Counted from the stretch's first letter, positions 26,547 through 35,577 are shown. The stretch is 64,000 nt of DNA from Senimuribacter intestinalis (GCA_943192975.1 CALPCJ010000008.1:69864-133863), one strand, 5' to 3'. A program made the numbers and translations. Notes: generated from the letters alone by a model not told the origin.

Positions 26547-28121
26547 TTATAAATAGTTAAATGGATCTACAGCAGTACCATTCTTTACAATCTCAAAGTG
26601 ACAATGAGATCCGTAGCTGTTTCCTGTATTTCCTACTTCTCCGATTTTTTGACCCTGATATACTTTGTCACCCACGCTGACATTAATTGCACTGCAGTGT
26701 CCGTATCTGGTCCTCATTCCGCTGCCATGGTCAATTTCTATAAATAGCCCGTAGCCGCTGTACCAGCCTGCGTAAACCACTGTACCTCCGTCTGAAGCAT
26801 GAATCGGTGTACCTGTCGGACATGCCAAATCCAGTCCGTCATGATTACGTCCCCATCTCCATCCGAATTCCGACGTCAGTGTATACCCAGATACCGGCAT
26901 AATAAAGGTACCTGTCGGTGCCGTCTTCGGTAGTTTCTTGGTTCCTTTTATTACGATTTTCTTTACGGATTTTTTGATGGTTTCCGTCTTTAAAACTTCT
27001 TTTCCGACTTCTTCCCCGTTTTCTCTGATGATTCTAGCCGTCACCACTCGTTTTCCGTTGACGCCTTTCTGAATCACTTTAGTCACATTTTCGTACAGGG
27101 AATCATCTTCCCTATATTCTGTCTTATATTTTACCTTTTCCGCATAGGTTGCTTCTTCTTCCGTCACTACAGTTAATGCTGGAACTGCCTGAGAAATCAG
27201 GATTTCATCACCTGGGAAAAGAGAATCCTCTTTCAATTTTGGATTGTTTTCCTTTAGTTCTTCAAAGGTCGTATCAAACTTGCTGGTAATTCCCGAATAA
27301 GTGTCGCCTGCCTTTACTACATAAACCTTCTCCTTGGAACCGCCGTCCATAATCTTTGATACGGCTTCCTTCTTGCCGCTGATATAAGCAAGCTTCGTGT
27401 CCATCTGCCTGATTTCTACGTTTTCTTTAAAACCAACACGCAGATATTTTATCTCACCTTCACCGTCCATGAAAGATTTCTGCACATTGCGCAGTGCAGC
27501 ATTAGCAGCATCCTTGCTTTCGCAGATGACAAAACACTGTCCGTCTATATAAATGCCGTAAGCCTGTGCTTCCATGTCGGTCATGTAAGTAAGTCTCTTC
27601 AGTACCGTGTCAATGTCATCAATATCCTTATCCAAAACTACCACATTTTTGAAGCTGATGTTTTCATCAGCTTCAATATGAATCTGTGACCCGTACTCTT
27701 TACTCAGCTCGGCACTGACCAAATCCAGAATCTTAATGACATCCTCCTGATTCTTTACATAGCCCAGTACTTTGCCGTTATAAGAATACTGAAAACCTGT
27801 AGCATAGTTGAACATAGCTACCATGGCAACCGCTACCAGCACAAATCCTGCAAAGTGGCTTAAAATACTCTTTTTATGGTCGATAAAGCTCTTCCTGTTC
27901 CTGTGAATGGCGCTGGCTGTATGATATCTCATGATAAGCCACAGCCTGTCCACTCGTTCCTGTGTATGATCATGGAACGTCACGACGCCAGCTGCACCGC
28001 TAATGATGAGCTGCCAAAAGGAAACAAGCCATTTGTCGAAGCGAATCTGCGCCTCGTCATGCCAGGTAATAATCCCTGCCGCAACGTCCACTATTTTTCT
28101 AAACTTTTTTTCTTTATCCAT
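26547..28121 (-). CDS. Membrane-anchored M23 peptidase with LysM and G5 domains
   Basis: Cell-wall endopeptidase of 524 residues. N-terminal cytoplasmic part (1-90) holds a 29-residue tandem repeat (AAGIITWHDEAQ at 14-25; AAGVVTFHDHTQ at 43-54). One transmembrane helix at about 91-108, an unassigned region to 255, LysM (about 266-310, VYVVKAGDTYSGI), G5 (about 318-395) and a C-terminal M23 domain with zinc/catalytic motifs HDGLD (His427, Asp431), YGH (His475) and HCH (His506/508). The gene starts 31 nt inside the upstream DnaD-like gene. The inverted orientation suits a peptidoglycan-binding extracytoplasmic hydrolase, perhaps in sporulation or division. Confidence 0.85.
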   Translation of the reverse strand: MDKEKKFRKIVDVAAGIITWHDEAQIRFDKWLVSFWQLIISGAAGVVTFHDHTQERVDRLWLIMRYHTASAIHRNRKSFIDHKKSILSHFAGFVLVAVAMVAMFNYATGFQYSYNGKVLGYVKNQEDVIKILDLVSAELSKEYGSQIHIEADENISFKNVVVLDKDIDDIDTVLKRLTYMTDMEAQAYGIYIDGQCFVICESKDAANAALRNVQKSFMDGEGEIKYLRVGFKENVEIRQMDTKLAYISGKKEAVSKIMDGGSKEKVYVVKAGDTYSGITSKFDTTFEELKENNPKLKEDSLFPGDEILISQAVPALTVVTEEEATYAEKVKYKTEYREDDSLYENVTKVIQKGVNGKRVVTARIIRENGEEVGKEVLKTETIKKSVKKIVIKGTKKLPKTAPTGTFIMPVSGYTLTSEFGWRWGRNHDGLDLACPTGTPIHASDGGTVVYAGWYSGYGLFIEIDHGSGMRTRYGHCSAINVSVGDKVYQGQKIGEVGNTGNSYGSHCHFEIVKNGTAVDPFNYL

Positions 28122-29368
28122 ATTTCCGCCTCTTCCGTACGCTGCTTAATACAAGAACAACGCTCTCCCAGATCTGTCATTCCAGTATCGCTGCACTTCT
28201 CACAAGCGTACTTTATGTCGGTGTAATCCATCTCAAAATTGTTTTCCGTCAGCACCACTGCACGTTCTGCTGCCAGCTCGTCCATAATGCTGTTTATCTT
28301 CTTACTCTCGTTCTCTGAAGAGCCTAAAATCAGCGCCTTAGAAAGCTGGGATCCCATCCTGCGGATTTCCTCATCAATGTCTTTAATTCTAGGCAGCTTC
28401 TGATAAACTTCCTGTTTTCTCTCTTCCGCCTCTTTCTCTGCCTTATCCCGCAAGTAATCGTAATACTGGTTGAGCACTGCCTGAGTCACCACAATCTTGG
28501 TGTTGACATCCACGCCTTTGCTCTGCGCTTCGTCTCTCCAGTTTTCTAAAACCTTGTTGACATAGTTAAAATTCGGACTGGATATACCGGCTGTCTTTGT
28601 ACAGGCTTCCAACACTCTGTCCATAGAGTAGCCCATACGCTCAAACCAGTTATCCATCATTTCTTTTTCTGCTTCTGTAGCATTTCTGGTAAAACCAAGA
28701 GCTTTAAGCACTCTTCTGTAGCGGTAATATTTTTCGTCCATCTCCTGCAGTTTTTCGCTAATCTGATCTGTGGACTGAAGCCCTTCTTCGGTCCATCCTT
28801 TTACCACACTTTCGATATACCGCATGCTGGTCTTGTTCTTGTCGATAGAATATTTTACTGCTGTAAAAACCACCTCAGGGCTAGCGCCGTAATCGGTAAG
28901 CCATTTCATAATCTGGCCCAGCTCAGAAGAGTCCAGAGTCCGTCCCAAAGCTTTCTCGATATCTTTAAACATAACTTTGACTTCCGGATTTCCGAAGACA
29001 TTGTCACCTTTCGGTCTGCTTGCTTCCCCCCGTACAGGTGCAGTGTTTTTCCCATACAGCTGCTCCTTCAGACTGAGAAATTCCACAATAAAGCTAACGT
29101 TGCCCTGTGTATCAAAGTAACGCTTTCTTATAACGCCTCGCTCTTCCCAATATTCCCAGCCTTCCCGCACTTTCTCCTCAGAAAGTCCCAGCTGTTTTGC
29201 TATCGCTTTTTCCGTAATTTCAAGACCGTGTTCTGCATACATACTCGCATACAGATATACCTTCACAAAATCTCCGGGCGCGGATGGCATATATTCGTTG
29301 ATAAAAATATTTTCTACTTTTGTATCCAGCAGAAAAAAGTCTTTGATTTTTTCTTTTATAAAGTTCAT
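28091..29368 (-). CDS. DnaD-domain replication initiation protein with C-terminal DnaI/DnaC-like zinc domain
   Basis: The 425-residue protein contains an N-terminal winged-helix region (about 10-105), two DnaD_B repeats (about 128-195 and 215-282) and then, from about residue 300, a segment that looks like the start of clostridial DnaI/DnaC helicase loaders: YYDYLRDKAEKEAEERKQEV, PRIKDIDEEIRR and a zinc motif CEKC (389-392) / CSC (404-406) followed by IKQR. In loaders this is followed by a AAA+ ATPase; here the chain stops 17 residues later. DnaD proteins remodel DNA and help load the helicase. Same operon direction as dnaB, two genes downstream. Confidence 0.8.
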   Translation of the reverse strand: MNFIKEKIKDFFLLDTKVENIFINEYMPSAPGDFVKVYLYASMYAEHGLEITEKAIAKQLGLSEEKVREGWEYWEERGVIRKRYFDTQGNVSFIVEFLSLKEQLYGKNTAPVRGEASRPKGDNVFGNPEVKVMFKDIEKALGRTLDSSELGQIMKWLTDYGASPEVVFTAVKYSIDKNKTSMRYIESVVKGWTEEGLQSTDQISEKLQEMDEKYYRYRRVLKALGFTRNATEAEKEMMDNWFERMGYSMDRVLEACTKTAGISSPNFNYVNKVLENWRDEAQSKGVDVNTKIVVTQAVLNQYYDYLRDKAEKEAEERKQEVYQKLPRIKDIDEEIRRMGSQLSKALILGSSENESKKINSIMDELAAERAVVLTENNFEMDYTDIKYACEKCSDTGMTDLGERCSCIKQRTEEAEIWIKKKSLEK

Positions 29369-29380
29369 AAATACTCGCCC

Positions 29381-29572
29381 TTATGCTTCTTTATTCAGCG
29401 CGCAAAGCAATTCTTCTATGTCAAGACCATGTCCCTCTGCCGCTTCATGCAAAGTTTCCTGCACTGCTCCGGGACAACCGGTGCAAAGCAGTCCATACTC
29501 TTCAAAAATCAATTCCATCTCTTCGTTAAGATTCAAAACATCACAAACCTTCATATCCCCTGTAATTTTCAT
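29381..29572 (-). CDS. DUF1858 / redox-disulfide domain protein
   Basis: Small 63-residue protein of the DUF1858 type, sometimes linked with hybrid-cluster proteins as a 'redox disulfide' domain. Start at 29572 (ATG) is preferred over a TTG two codons upstream. It shows the alpha-helical core VCDVLNLNEEMELIFEEYGL and the CxxC pair LCTGC (Cys30, Cys33). It lies between dnaB and the dnaD-like gene on the same strand. Function unproven; electron or persulfide transfer is a possibility. Confidence 0.8.
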   Translation of the reverse strand: MKITGDMKVCDVLNLNEEMELIFEEYGLLCTGCPGAVQETLHEAAEGHGLDIEELLCALNKEA

Positions 29573-29606
29573 AAGCAACTCTCTTTCAGATACAAATCAC
29601 TATAAA

Positions 29607-30923
29607 CTACGCTTTATCACTGAACTTGGTGTATCTTGCCACCCAAGTCAAATCAAAGGTTTCGGTCGGCCCACTTCTGTGTTTTGCAAGATTCACCTCA
29701 CAGACACCCGGTTTTTCTGAGTTTTCCTTATTATAATAGTCGTCACGATACAGGAACATAACCATATCGGCGTCCTGTTCGATAGATCCGGATTCACGCA
29801 GGTCAGACAGAATCGGTCTATGATCCTGTCTTTGTTCCGGTGCACGGGAAAGCTGAGAAAGTACCATTACAGGACAATCCATCTCTCTTGCCAGCAATTT
29901 TAAATATCTGGACAGATTACTGATTTCCTGCTGTCTGCTGTCTGCTCTCCCCTCTGCCTTCATCAGCTGAAGATAGTCGATAATGACAAGATCCAGACCC
30001 TTTTCAGATTTCAGTCTTCGGCACTTATTTTTCATTTCAAGTACACTGATACCTGGTGTATCGTCAATATGTAAATTGGTTTTGGACAAAGAGTCCAGCG
30101 CCATATTAATTCTGTCCCAGTCGTTTCGCTCCAGACTTCCCGTTTTCAACTTCTGCATTTCTACGCGGGACTCCATAGCCAGCAGTCTCTGTCCAAGCTG
30201 TTCTTTGGACATTTCCAAACTGAAAATCAGCACGCTGGCACCGGATTTTACTGCTGCGTTCTGGGCGATATTCAAAACAAAGGCAGTCTTTCCCATAGCA
30301 GGTCTTGCCGCAATAATAACAAGGTCAGATCGCTGCAACCCGCTTGTCAGCTCATCCAGCCGTTTAAATCCCGTGGAAAGTCCGATGACCTGTCCCTGCG
30401 TCTGTATTGCTCTGTCTATCATCGCTACATTTTCTATGAGAACTTCTTTAATAGGCGCAAAATCGCTGCGCTGACCTTTCTGGGCGATTTCAAAAATGCC
30501 CTTTTCAGCGTAGTCCAAAATATCAGAAGCCGCCATGGATTCTTCATAGCCTTTCTCTCTGATATCCTCAGCGGTCTGAATCAGTCTGCGCATAGAGGCT
30601 TTTTCAGAAACAATCTTGGCATACTCCGCAGCACTGCTGGGTGCAGGAGCAACCGATGACAAGCTGGCGATATAGACTCTGCCGCCGACCATTTCAAGCG
30701 ACTTTCTCTTGCGCAGTTCCTCACAGACCGTTACAATGTCCACCGGTACATTATTTCTGAATAGCTCAATCATCACAGTGAAAATCTCTTTATGCGCTGC
30801 GTCATAAAAATCCTCTGGTGTAATATGGTCAATAACATCGGAAAGCGCGTCCTTGCTCAGCATGGCTGAGCCTAAAACAGACTTCTCCGCTTCCGTATTA
30901 TGGGGTGGAATTTTCTCAACCAT
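29607..30923 (-). CDS. dnaB: Replicative DNA helicase DnaB
   Basis: Hexameric helicase that unwinds ahead of the replisome (called DnaC in Bacillus). The 438-residue protein has the N-terminal DnaB_N domain (NTEAEKSVLGSAML), a linker helix, and a RecA-like domain with Walker A ARPAMGKTAF, LDLVIIDYLQLM (Walker B) and the LSRAPEQRQDHRPILSDLRESGSIEQDADMV segment (fragments RAPEQR and SDLRESG). Follows rplI as in many Firmicutes. Confidence 0.96.
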   Translation of the reverse strand: MVEKIPPHNTEAEKSVLGSAMLSKDALSDVIDHITPEDFYDAAHKEIFTVMIELFRNNVPVDIVTVCEELRKRKSLEMVGGRVYIASLSSVAPAPSSAAEYAKIVSEKASMRRLIQTAEDIREKGYEESMAASDILDYAEKGIFEIAQKGQRSDFAPIKEVLIENVAMIDRAIQTQGQVIGLSTGFKRLDELTSGLQRSDLVIIAARPAMGKTAFVLNIAQNAAVKSGASVLIFSLEMSKEQLGQRLLAMESRVEMQKLKTGSLERNDWDRINMALDSLSKTNLHIDDTPGISVLEMKNKCRRLKSEKGLDLVIIDYLQLMKAEGRADSRQQEISNLSRYLKLLAREMDCPVMVLSQLSRAPEQRQDHRPILSDLRESGSIEQDADMVMFLYRDDYYNKENSEKPGVCEVNLAKHRSGPTETFDLTWVARYTKFSDKA

Positions 30924-30957
30924 GTAGATTCCTCTCTATACTATCAGTCAATCAGTT

Positions 30958-31401
30958 TTAGTCGGTTACTTCAACGGTCAGCTTACCGGATACTTCCGGA
31001 TACAATTTCACATCAATTTCAAATCTGCCAATACTCTTAATTGGGTTTTTCATCTGAATTTTTTTCTTATCGATGGTAAGACCGGTCTGCTTTTTCGTTT
31101 CGTCAGCAATATCCTTGGAAGTAATGGAGCCGAAAAGTCTGCCGCCTTCACCGGACTTAGTCTTGATAATAACAGTTACATCTTCCAGCTTCTTTGCAAG
31201 TTCTTCTGCCGCCGCTTTTTCTTCTGCCTTTTTCTGTGCCAGCAGTTCTTTCTGCTTCTCAAGACTTCTGATATTGCCATCGGTCGCCTCGGTTGCATAC
31301 CCTTTCGGCAGCAGCATGTTTCTTGCGTATCCATCGCTGACTTTTACTACATCACCAGCTTTACCAGTACCTTTTACATCTCTATTTAAAATTACAATCA
31401 T
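30958..31401 (-). CDS. rplI: 50S ribosomal protein L9
   Basis: The 147-residue protein has the two-domain L9 structure: MIVILNRDVKGTGKAGDVVKVSDGYARNMLLP (fragments KGTGKAGD and GYARNMLLP), a long charged connecting helix (about 40-75) and a C-terminal rRNA-binding domain GRLFGSITSKDI. Order gdpP-like, rplI, dnaB is a standard Firmicutes block. SD GGAGAG precedes the ATG. Confidence 0.97.
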   Translation of the reverse strand: MIVILNRDVKGTGKAGDVVKVSDGYARNMLLPKGYATEATDGNIRSLEKQKELLAQKKAEEKAAAEELAKKLEDVTVIIKTKSGEGGRLFGSITSKDIADETKKQTGLTIDKKKIQMKNPIKSIGRFEIDVKLYPEVSGKLTVEVTD

Positions 31402-31415
31402 CTTTATCTCTCCTT

Positions 31416-33164
31416 TTATTTTAGTAATTCCAACACTTTCTCTATAACTTCCTCAGGGCTGCAGTCCACCTGCGCACCCGCCGTGGTTAGATGTCCGCCC
31501 CCGCCCAGTTTTTCCATAATTACTTGTACGTTGATTTCCCCCAAAGATCTGGCGCTTATTACTGTTTTTCCCTGTGAAGTTCTTCCTGCCACAAAGGAAG
31601 CTTTAATGTCCTTGATAGTCAAAAGCTCATCTGCAACCTGAGAATTTACTACCTGCGCATCTTCATTGCAGCCTTCACAGATGGAGGTTGCAACGCCTTT
31701 TTCGTGAAAGTCCGCAGCTGCAATACACTTTGCACGAATCTTAAATGCCTCCAGATCAGTCTGGAAAAATCGCTTTACTTCTGCAGTGTCTGCGCCGGAT
31801 CGTCTGAGCCATGCCGCAGCCTCAAAAGTTCTGACGCCGGTCTTTACAGCAAAGCGGTTAGTATCGATTGTCATTCCTGCAAGGAGCGCTTCTGCCTCCA
31901 GCTTAATAAGTGTTTTCTTTGGCGCTGCATACTGCAGAATCTCGCTGACCAGCTCTGCTGTTGAAGAAGCGTAGGATTCAATATAGGACAAAATCGGATT
32001 TTCCACATAATCCTCTGCTTTTCTGTGATGATCGATAACCACAATTCGCTCTGTCATTGTAAGCAAATTTCTGTTTTCAACATAACTAGGTCTATGGGTA
32101 TCTACTATAATCAACAGCGTGTCTTCATCAGCCAGGCTTTCAGCTTTTTTGTTGTTAACAAAAATATAATTATCGCTTTCTTTAGCCTGCTCATAAATTT
32201 CCTGCAAAGATCCTATCACTTCGTCAAGAAGAATATATGCAGTTCTGCCGCACATAGCGCACAGTCTGTGAATGCCCAGCGCCGAGCCAAAGCAGTCCAT
32301 ATCCGGGTGAACATGACCCATGATGATCACTTTCTTTGACTGCTCAATCAGCTGTTTCAATGCATGGGCGATAACTCTGGATTTTCCTTTGTTTCCCTTC
32401 TCTACAGTCTGCATTTTCCCGCCATAATACTCGATTTTGCTGACACGTTTAATGACAGCCTGATCGCCTCCGCGTCCTCGTGCAAGATCCATAGCGGCTC
32501 TGGAGTATTCCTCTGTGGTAATCAGGTTCTTTCCTCCAACGCCTACCCCGATACTCAGACTCATCGGAAAATCCGCTTCCGTCTCAATCTGTCTAATCTC
32601 GTCCAAAATACCAAACTTATTTTCGATAATATTCTCTAAATGAGAATACTGGCAGTACATGACATACTGTGAATTGTTCAGTTTGTTGATAGAGCCTTCG
32701 TTTTTGGCAGCCCACTGACGAATCACACTATCGGCAGCAGCGGTAATGCGCATCCGCATTTCTGGCAGAGTGCTGGCCTCAAACTCATCGTAATTATCTA
32801 TAACGATTCTAAGCACGCATACGCGTTCATCGTTATACCGATCTTTCAAATTCTCAAAGTTGGTTATATCATAGAAAAATACCAAAAGGTTCGCGTCCTC
32901 TTCCCCACTTTCTCTACTGATAATCAGCTTAAATTGCTTCCCGTTTCTTTCCAGAAAGAAGTGTGTTCCCTCGTCCACCTTACTATATAAATCAGAGGTC
33001 TTTATTCCGGTTAAGGCAAAAAAGTCCGCATCTTCAATTCCGTCATAAATAAACACATCTCCGATGTGCTCATTGGCGCTTACCACTTTCCCTTTACTGT
33101 TAATAATGCAGACAGGTAAAGGTATTTTAGATGAAATTTCTTTTTCAAACAAAATTTTTGCCAT
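31416..33164 (-). CDS. gdpP: GdpP-type cyclic-di-AMP phosphodiesterase lacking the N-terminal membrane segment
   Basis: Degrades c-di-AMP (to pApA in the archetype). The 582-residue protein begins directly with a PAS-like domain (about 10-95), followed by a degenerate GGDEF (about 110-240, SLSIGVGVGG), a DHH domain (HVHPDMDCFGSA, VDTHRPS, VVIDHHRKAED) and DHHA1 (GGGGHLTTAG). Typical GdpP has two transmembrane helices first (about 650 aa); none is present here and the start has its own SD (GAGGGA), so this version should be soluble. It precedes rplI by 14 nt. Confidence 0.85.
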   Translation of the reverse strand: MAKILFEKEISSKIPLPVCIINSKGKVVSANEHIGDVFIYDGIEDADFFALTGIKTSDLYSKVDEGTHFFLERNGKQFKLIISRESGEEDANLLVFFYDITNFENLKDRYNDERVCVLRIVIDNYDEFEASTLPEMRMRITAAADSVIRQWAAKNEGSINKLNNSQYVMYCQYSHLENIIENKFGILDEIRQIETEADFPMSLSIGVGVGGKNLITTEEYSRAAMDLARGRGGDQAVIKRVSKIEYYGGKMQTVEKGNKGKSRVIAHALKQLIEQSKKVIIMGHVHPDMDCFGSALGIHRLCAMCGRTAYILLDEVIGSLQEIYEQAKESDNYIFVNNKKAESLADEDTLLIIVDTHRPSYVENRNLLTMTERIVVIDHHRKAEDYVENPILSYIESYASSTAELVSEILQYAAPKKTLIKLEAEALLAGMTIDTNRFAVKTGVRTFEAAAWLRRSGADTAEVKRFFQTDLEAFKIRAKCIAAADFHEKGVATSICEGCNEDAQVVNSQVADELLTIKDIKASFVAGRTSQGKTVISARSLGEINVQVIMEKLGGGGHLTTAGAQVDCSPEEVIEKVLELLK

Positions 33165-33302
33165 TTCTCGTCCCTCTTTTTAGCGCATAAAACCAGTGCA
33201 ATATACATTAATATATCACATTAGCTGGTTTTCTTCGTGTTGTTTCTGTGATAATTCCCTAGGGATTACTCATAGGGTTTACAGTATAGTATACCACATT
33301 TT

Positions 33303-33827
33303 CTAAATTTGGTCTACCTCTAATGCACCACCGCACTTTGCACACCGGTATTTTTGCGGTTCATCCACGACCCTGCTTTTTCTCATACGATAGCTGGTAC
33401 TACCGCATCTTTTACAGCGAATACAATATTTATAATGACCCTTTTGCTCTTCTGCCGGAGTTGTTATTCCCAGCTCTTCTGAGGTGCTCAGTCTTTGTAT
33501 GTGGTATCCGTATGTCTGATTCACCATTTCAGCCAGTTTTTTCCAGTTTGTTCCATGATTGAAGCAGCCTGGACAGGTGTGGAGCAGCTCGTGAAGGATG
33601 ACCTGCTTCAAAACTTTATCTCTGGCATCTGCTAGCGCAGTGGAAATCTCAATTCGGAAAACCTGTCCAAGACCTTTTTTCTCTACCTTGCAGCAGCCAA
33701 GTCTCTTTTTGGCCCTGCGGTTCGCTTTAATTTCCAGTATTTTACTTGAAGGTTTAATACCTATGCTGCGCAGTTCTTCCTCTGCCTCTTTCATCAACAC
33801 TCTGATTCTATGTTCAAATTCTATCAT
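33303..33827 (-). CDS. SprT-like zinc metalloprotease-fold protein
   Basis: The 174-residue product contains the HExxH motif in VILHELLHTCPG and C-terminal zinc-ribbon cysteine pairs (CIRCKRCG and CAKCGG), the SprT-like arrangement. Start at 33827 is chosen because AGGA lies 8 nt upstream; two longer starts have no better signal and run into a hairpin. Family roles include DNA-protein crosslink repair in eukaryotes (Spartan); in bacteria function is unclear. It lies between parB and gdpP-like genes. Confidence 0.78.
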   Translation of the reverse strand: MIEFEHRIRVLMKEAEEELRSIGIKPSSKILEIKANRRAKKRLGCCKVEKKGLGQVFRIEISTALADARDKVLKQVILHELLHTCPGCFNHGTNWKKLAEMVNQTYGYHIQRLSTSEELGITTPAEEQKGHYKYCIRCKRCGSTSYRMRKSRVVDEPQKYRCAKCGGALEVDQI

Positions 33828-33848
33828 ACTCTTCATCCTGATATAGCA

Positions 33849-33875
33849 AAATGCCTCTTGCTTCAAGAGGCATTT
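33849..33875 (-). terminator. Hairpin terminator downstream of parB
   Basis: Perfect 12-bp stem AAATGCCTCTTG / CAAGAGGCATTT with a 3-nt loop; the T-rich minus-strand side (ATTTTGC) makes it a terminator for parA-parB. It lies just upstream of the SprT-like start. Confidence 0.75.
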
Positions 33876-33881
33876 CCTTGA

Positions 33882-33897
33882 TGTTTCATGTGAAACA
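33882..33897. promoter_or_regulatory. parS-like site (TGTTTCATGTGAAACA)
   Basis: Matches the 16-bp parS consensus TGTTTCACGTGAAACA at 15 of 16 positions (C to T at the centre). It is 4 bp beyond the parB stop codon. A ParB binding/nucleation site near oriC. Confidence 0.8.
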
Positions 33898-33901
33898 AAT
33901 A

Positions 33902-34804
33902 TTATAATTCCACAGATTTCAATAGTTCTATTAAACGATTTAATTCTTCCGCACTATAATACTCTAATTCGATCTTTCCTTTTTTCCCTTTTTGCTCGAT
34001 GGAAACTCTGGTGCCGAAAATGTTTTTTAGTTCATTCTCTACGTGAACCGTATCTGCACTCTTCACTTTTTTTACAGGTCGCTTCTTTGGTTTTCCCGCA
34101 GCCTGCACCAACTGCTCAATCTTACGAACAGACAGTCCATCTTCTATTATTTTTCTGCAAAGCTCCGCCTGCAGTTTTTTATCGCTTATTGAGATGAGCG
34201 CTCTTGCATGTCCGGTTGAAATTTTTCCTTCCGTTACCAAATCCTGAATCTGAGGCGGCAGTTTTAAAAGACGCAGCGCATTGGTAATGTACGGTCTGCT
34301 TTTGCTGACACTTTTAGAAACTTCCTCCTGTGTCAAGCCGTAGGTTTTAATCATCTGATTCAGTCCTTCCGCTTCCTCAATCGGATTCAGATCTTCACGC
34401 TGCATATTCTCTATAATTGCAATGAGCATATTCTCTTCATCGTTAAACTTACGAATCAGACATGGGACTTCTTTCAGTGCTGCTTTTCTGGCAGCTCGCC
34501 ATCTTCTTTCACCGGCAACAATCTCATACCCAGTACTGCTCTTTCTAACTACCAGTGGCTGAATGATTCCATGTTCTAAAATTGAATCAGACAGCTCGCT
34601 GATTTTTTCCTCATTGAATACCTTTCGTGGTTGATTTTCGTTGGGTTTGATATCATTAATATTAATATATACTACTGCGTTTTCTTCATCTGCCATAGTA
34701 GGTGCTTTCACAGTCTCTTCTGGCTGCACCACTGGCGCCTGATCAGCAAACAGCGCATCAAGTCCTCTTCCCAGTCCCCTGTTCTTTGTCTTTCCTGATG
34801 CCAT
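33902..34804 (-). CDS. parB: Chromosome partitioning protein ParB (Spo0J)
   Basis: CTP-dependent DNA clamp that loads at parS and spreads to organise the origin. The 300-residue protein has the N-terminal ParA-interacting stretch (KNRGLGRGLDALF), the CTP-binding motifs (GERRWRAA), an HTH (LTQEEVSKSVSKSRPYITNALRLLKLP) and a C-terminal dimer domain. ATG overlaps the parA stop by one base (TAATG). Two parS sites flank the parAB pair. Confidence 0.95.
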   Translation of the reverse strand: MASGKTKNRGLGRGLDALFADQAPVVQPEETVKAPTMADEENAVVYININDIKPNENQPRKVFNEEKISELSDSILEHGIIQPLVVRKSSTGYEIVAGERRWRAARKAALKEVPCLIRKFNDEENMLIAIIENMQREDLNPIEEAEGLNQMIKTYGLTQEEVSKSVSKSRPYITNALRLLKLPPQIQDLVTEGKISTGHARALISISDKKLQAELCRKIIEDGLSVRKIEQLVQAAGKPKKRPVKKVKSADTVHVENELKNIFGTRVSIEQKGKKGKIELEYYSAEELNRLIELLKSVEL

Positions 34805-35577
34805 TATTTATTTTCCTCCCACTCCAGAAATTCTTCCGCAAAGTCACGATATGCTTCTGCTCCCTTAGATTTTGGGTCATACTCTGTAATTGCCATACCG
34901 AAACTAGGTGCTTCTGCCAGTCTGATGTTTCTAGGAATTACTGTTGAATAAACTTTAGAGCCGAAATACTTCTTTACTTCCTGTACAACCTGAATAGATA
35001 AATTTGTTCTGCCGTCGAACATACTTAAAATAACTCCTTCAATTTCCAGGGAAGTATTGAGGCTCTTTTTTACAAGTTCAATTGTATTCACCAGCTGACT
35101 TACACCTTCCAGCGCATAAAACTCACACTGAATTGGAATCAGCACACTTTCTACAGCTGTCAACGAGTTTATCGTCAAAAGTCCCAGCGATGGGGGGCAG
35201 TCGATAAAGATATAGTCATAGAAGTCCTTAACCTTCTCTATCGCTTTTCGCAGACGTCTTTCTCTGCCTTCCAGGGCTACCATTTCAATTTCTGCACCAA
35301 CTAAATCAATGCTGGCCGGAATAATATCCAGATTTTCTATATTCGTATGAATAATCGCTTTGCGGGTGTCAAAGTTATCTTCAATGAGCAGGTCATATAC
35401 CGTATAAGGTAAATCCTTTTTAGAAATACCGATTCCGCTGGTCGTATTTCCCTGCGGGTCTATATCCAGCATTAGGATTTTCTTATCTTTCAGCGCCAAA
35501 CTTGCACCTAAATTGATATTGGTTGTAGTCTTACCTACGCCACCCTTCTGATTAAATATTGCAATTGCTTTTCCCAA
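34804..35577 (-). CDS. parA: Chromosome partitioning ATPase ParA (Soj)
   Basis: Walker-type ATPase that binds DNA when ATP-bound and is stimulated by ParB; it also regulates DnaA in Bacillus. The 257-residue protein begins GKAIAIFNQKGGVGKTTTNINL with the deviant Walker A KGGVGKTT, and has DIDPQGN and FIDCPPSLG. Position next to oriC and partner ParB is standard. Confidence 0.96.
   Translation of the reverse strand: MGKAIAIFNQKGGVGKTTTNINLGASLALKDKKILMLDIDPQGNTTSGIGISKKDLPYTVYDLLIEDNFDTRKAIIHTNIENLDIIPASIDLVGAEIEMVALEGRERRLRKAIEKVKDFYDYIFIDCPPSLGLLTINSLTAVESVLIPIQCEFYALEGVSQLVNTIELVKKSLNTSLEIEGVILSMFDGRTNLSIQVVQEVKKYFGSKVYSTVIPRNIRLAEAPSFGMAITEYDPKSKGAEAYRDFAEEFLEWEENK

Noticed and set aside
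33250..33270. Palindrome TCCCTAGGGA as a possible Noc binding site
   Set aside because: The known Noc site ATTTCCCGGGAAAT has no TA between the halves and different flanks; only a short palindrome remains.
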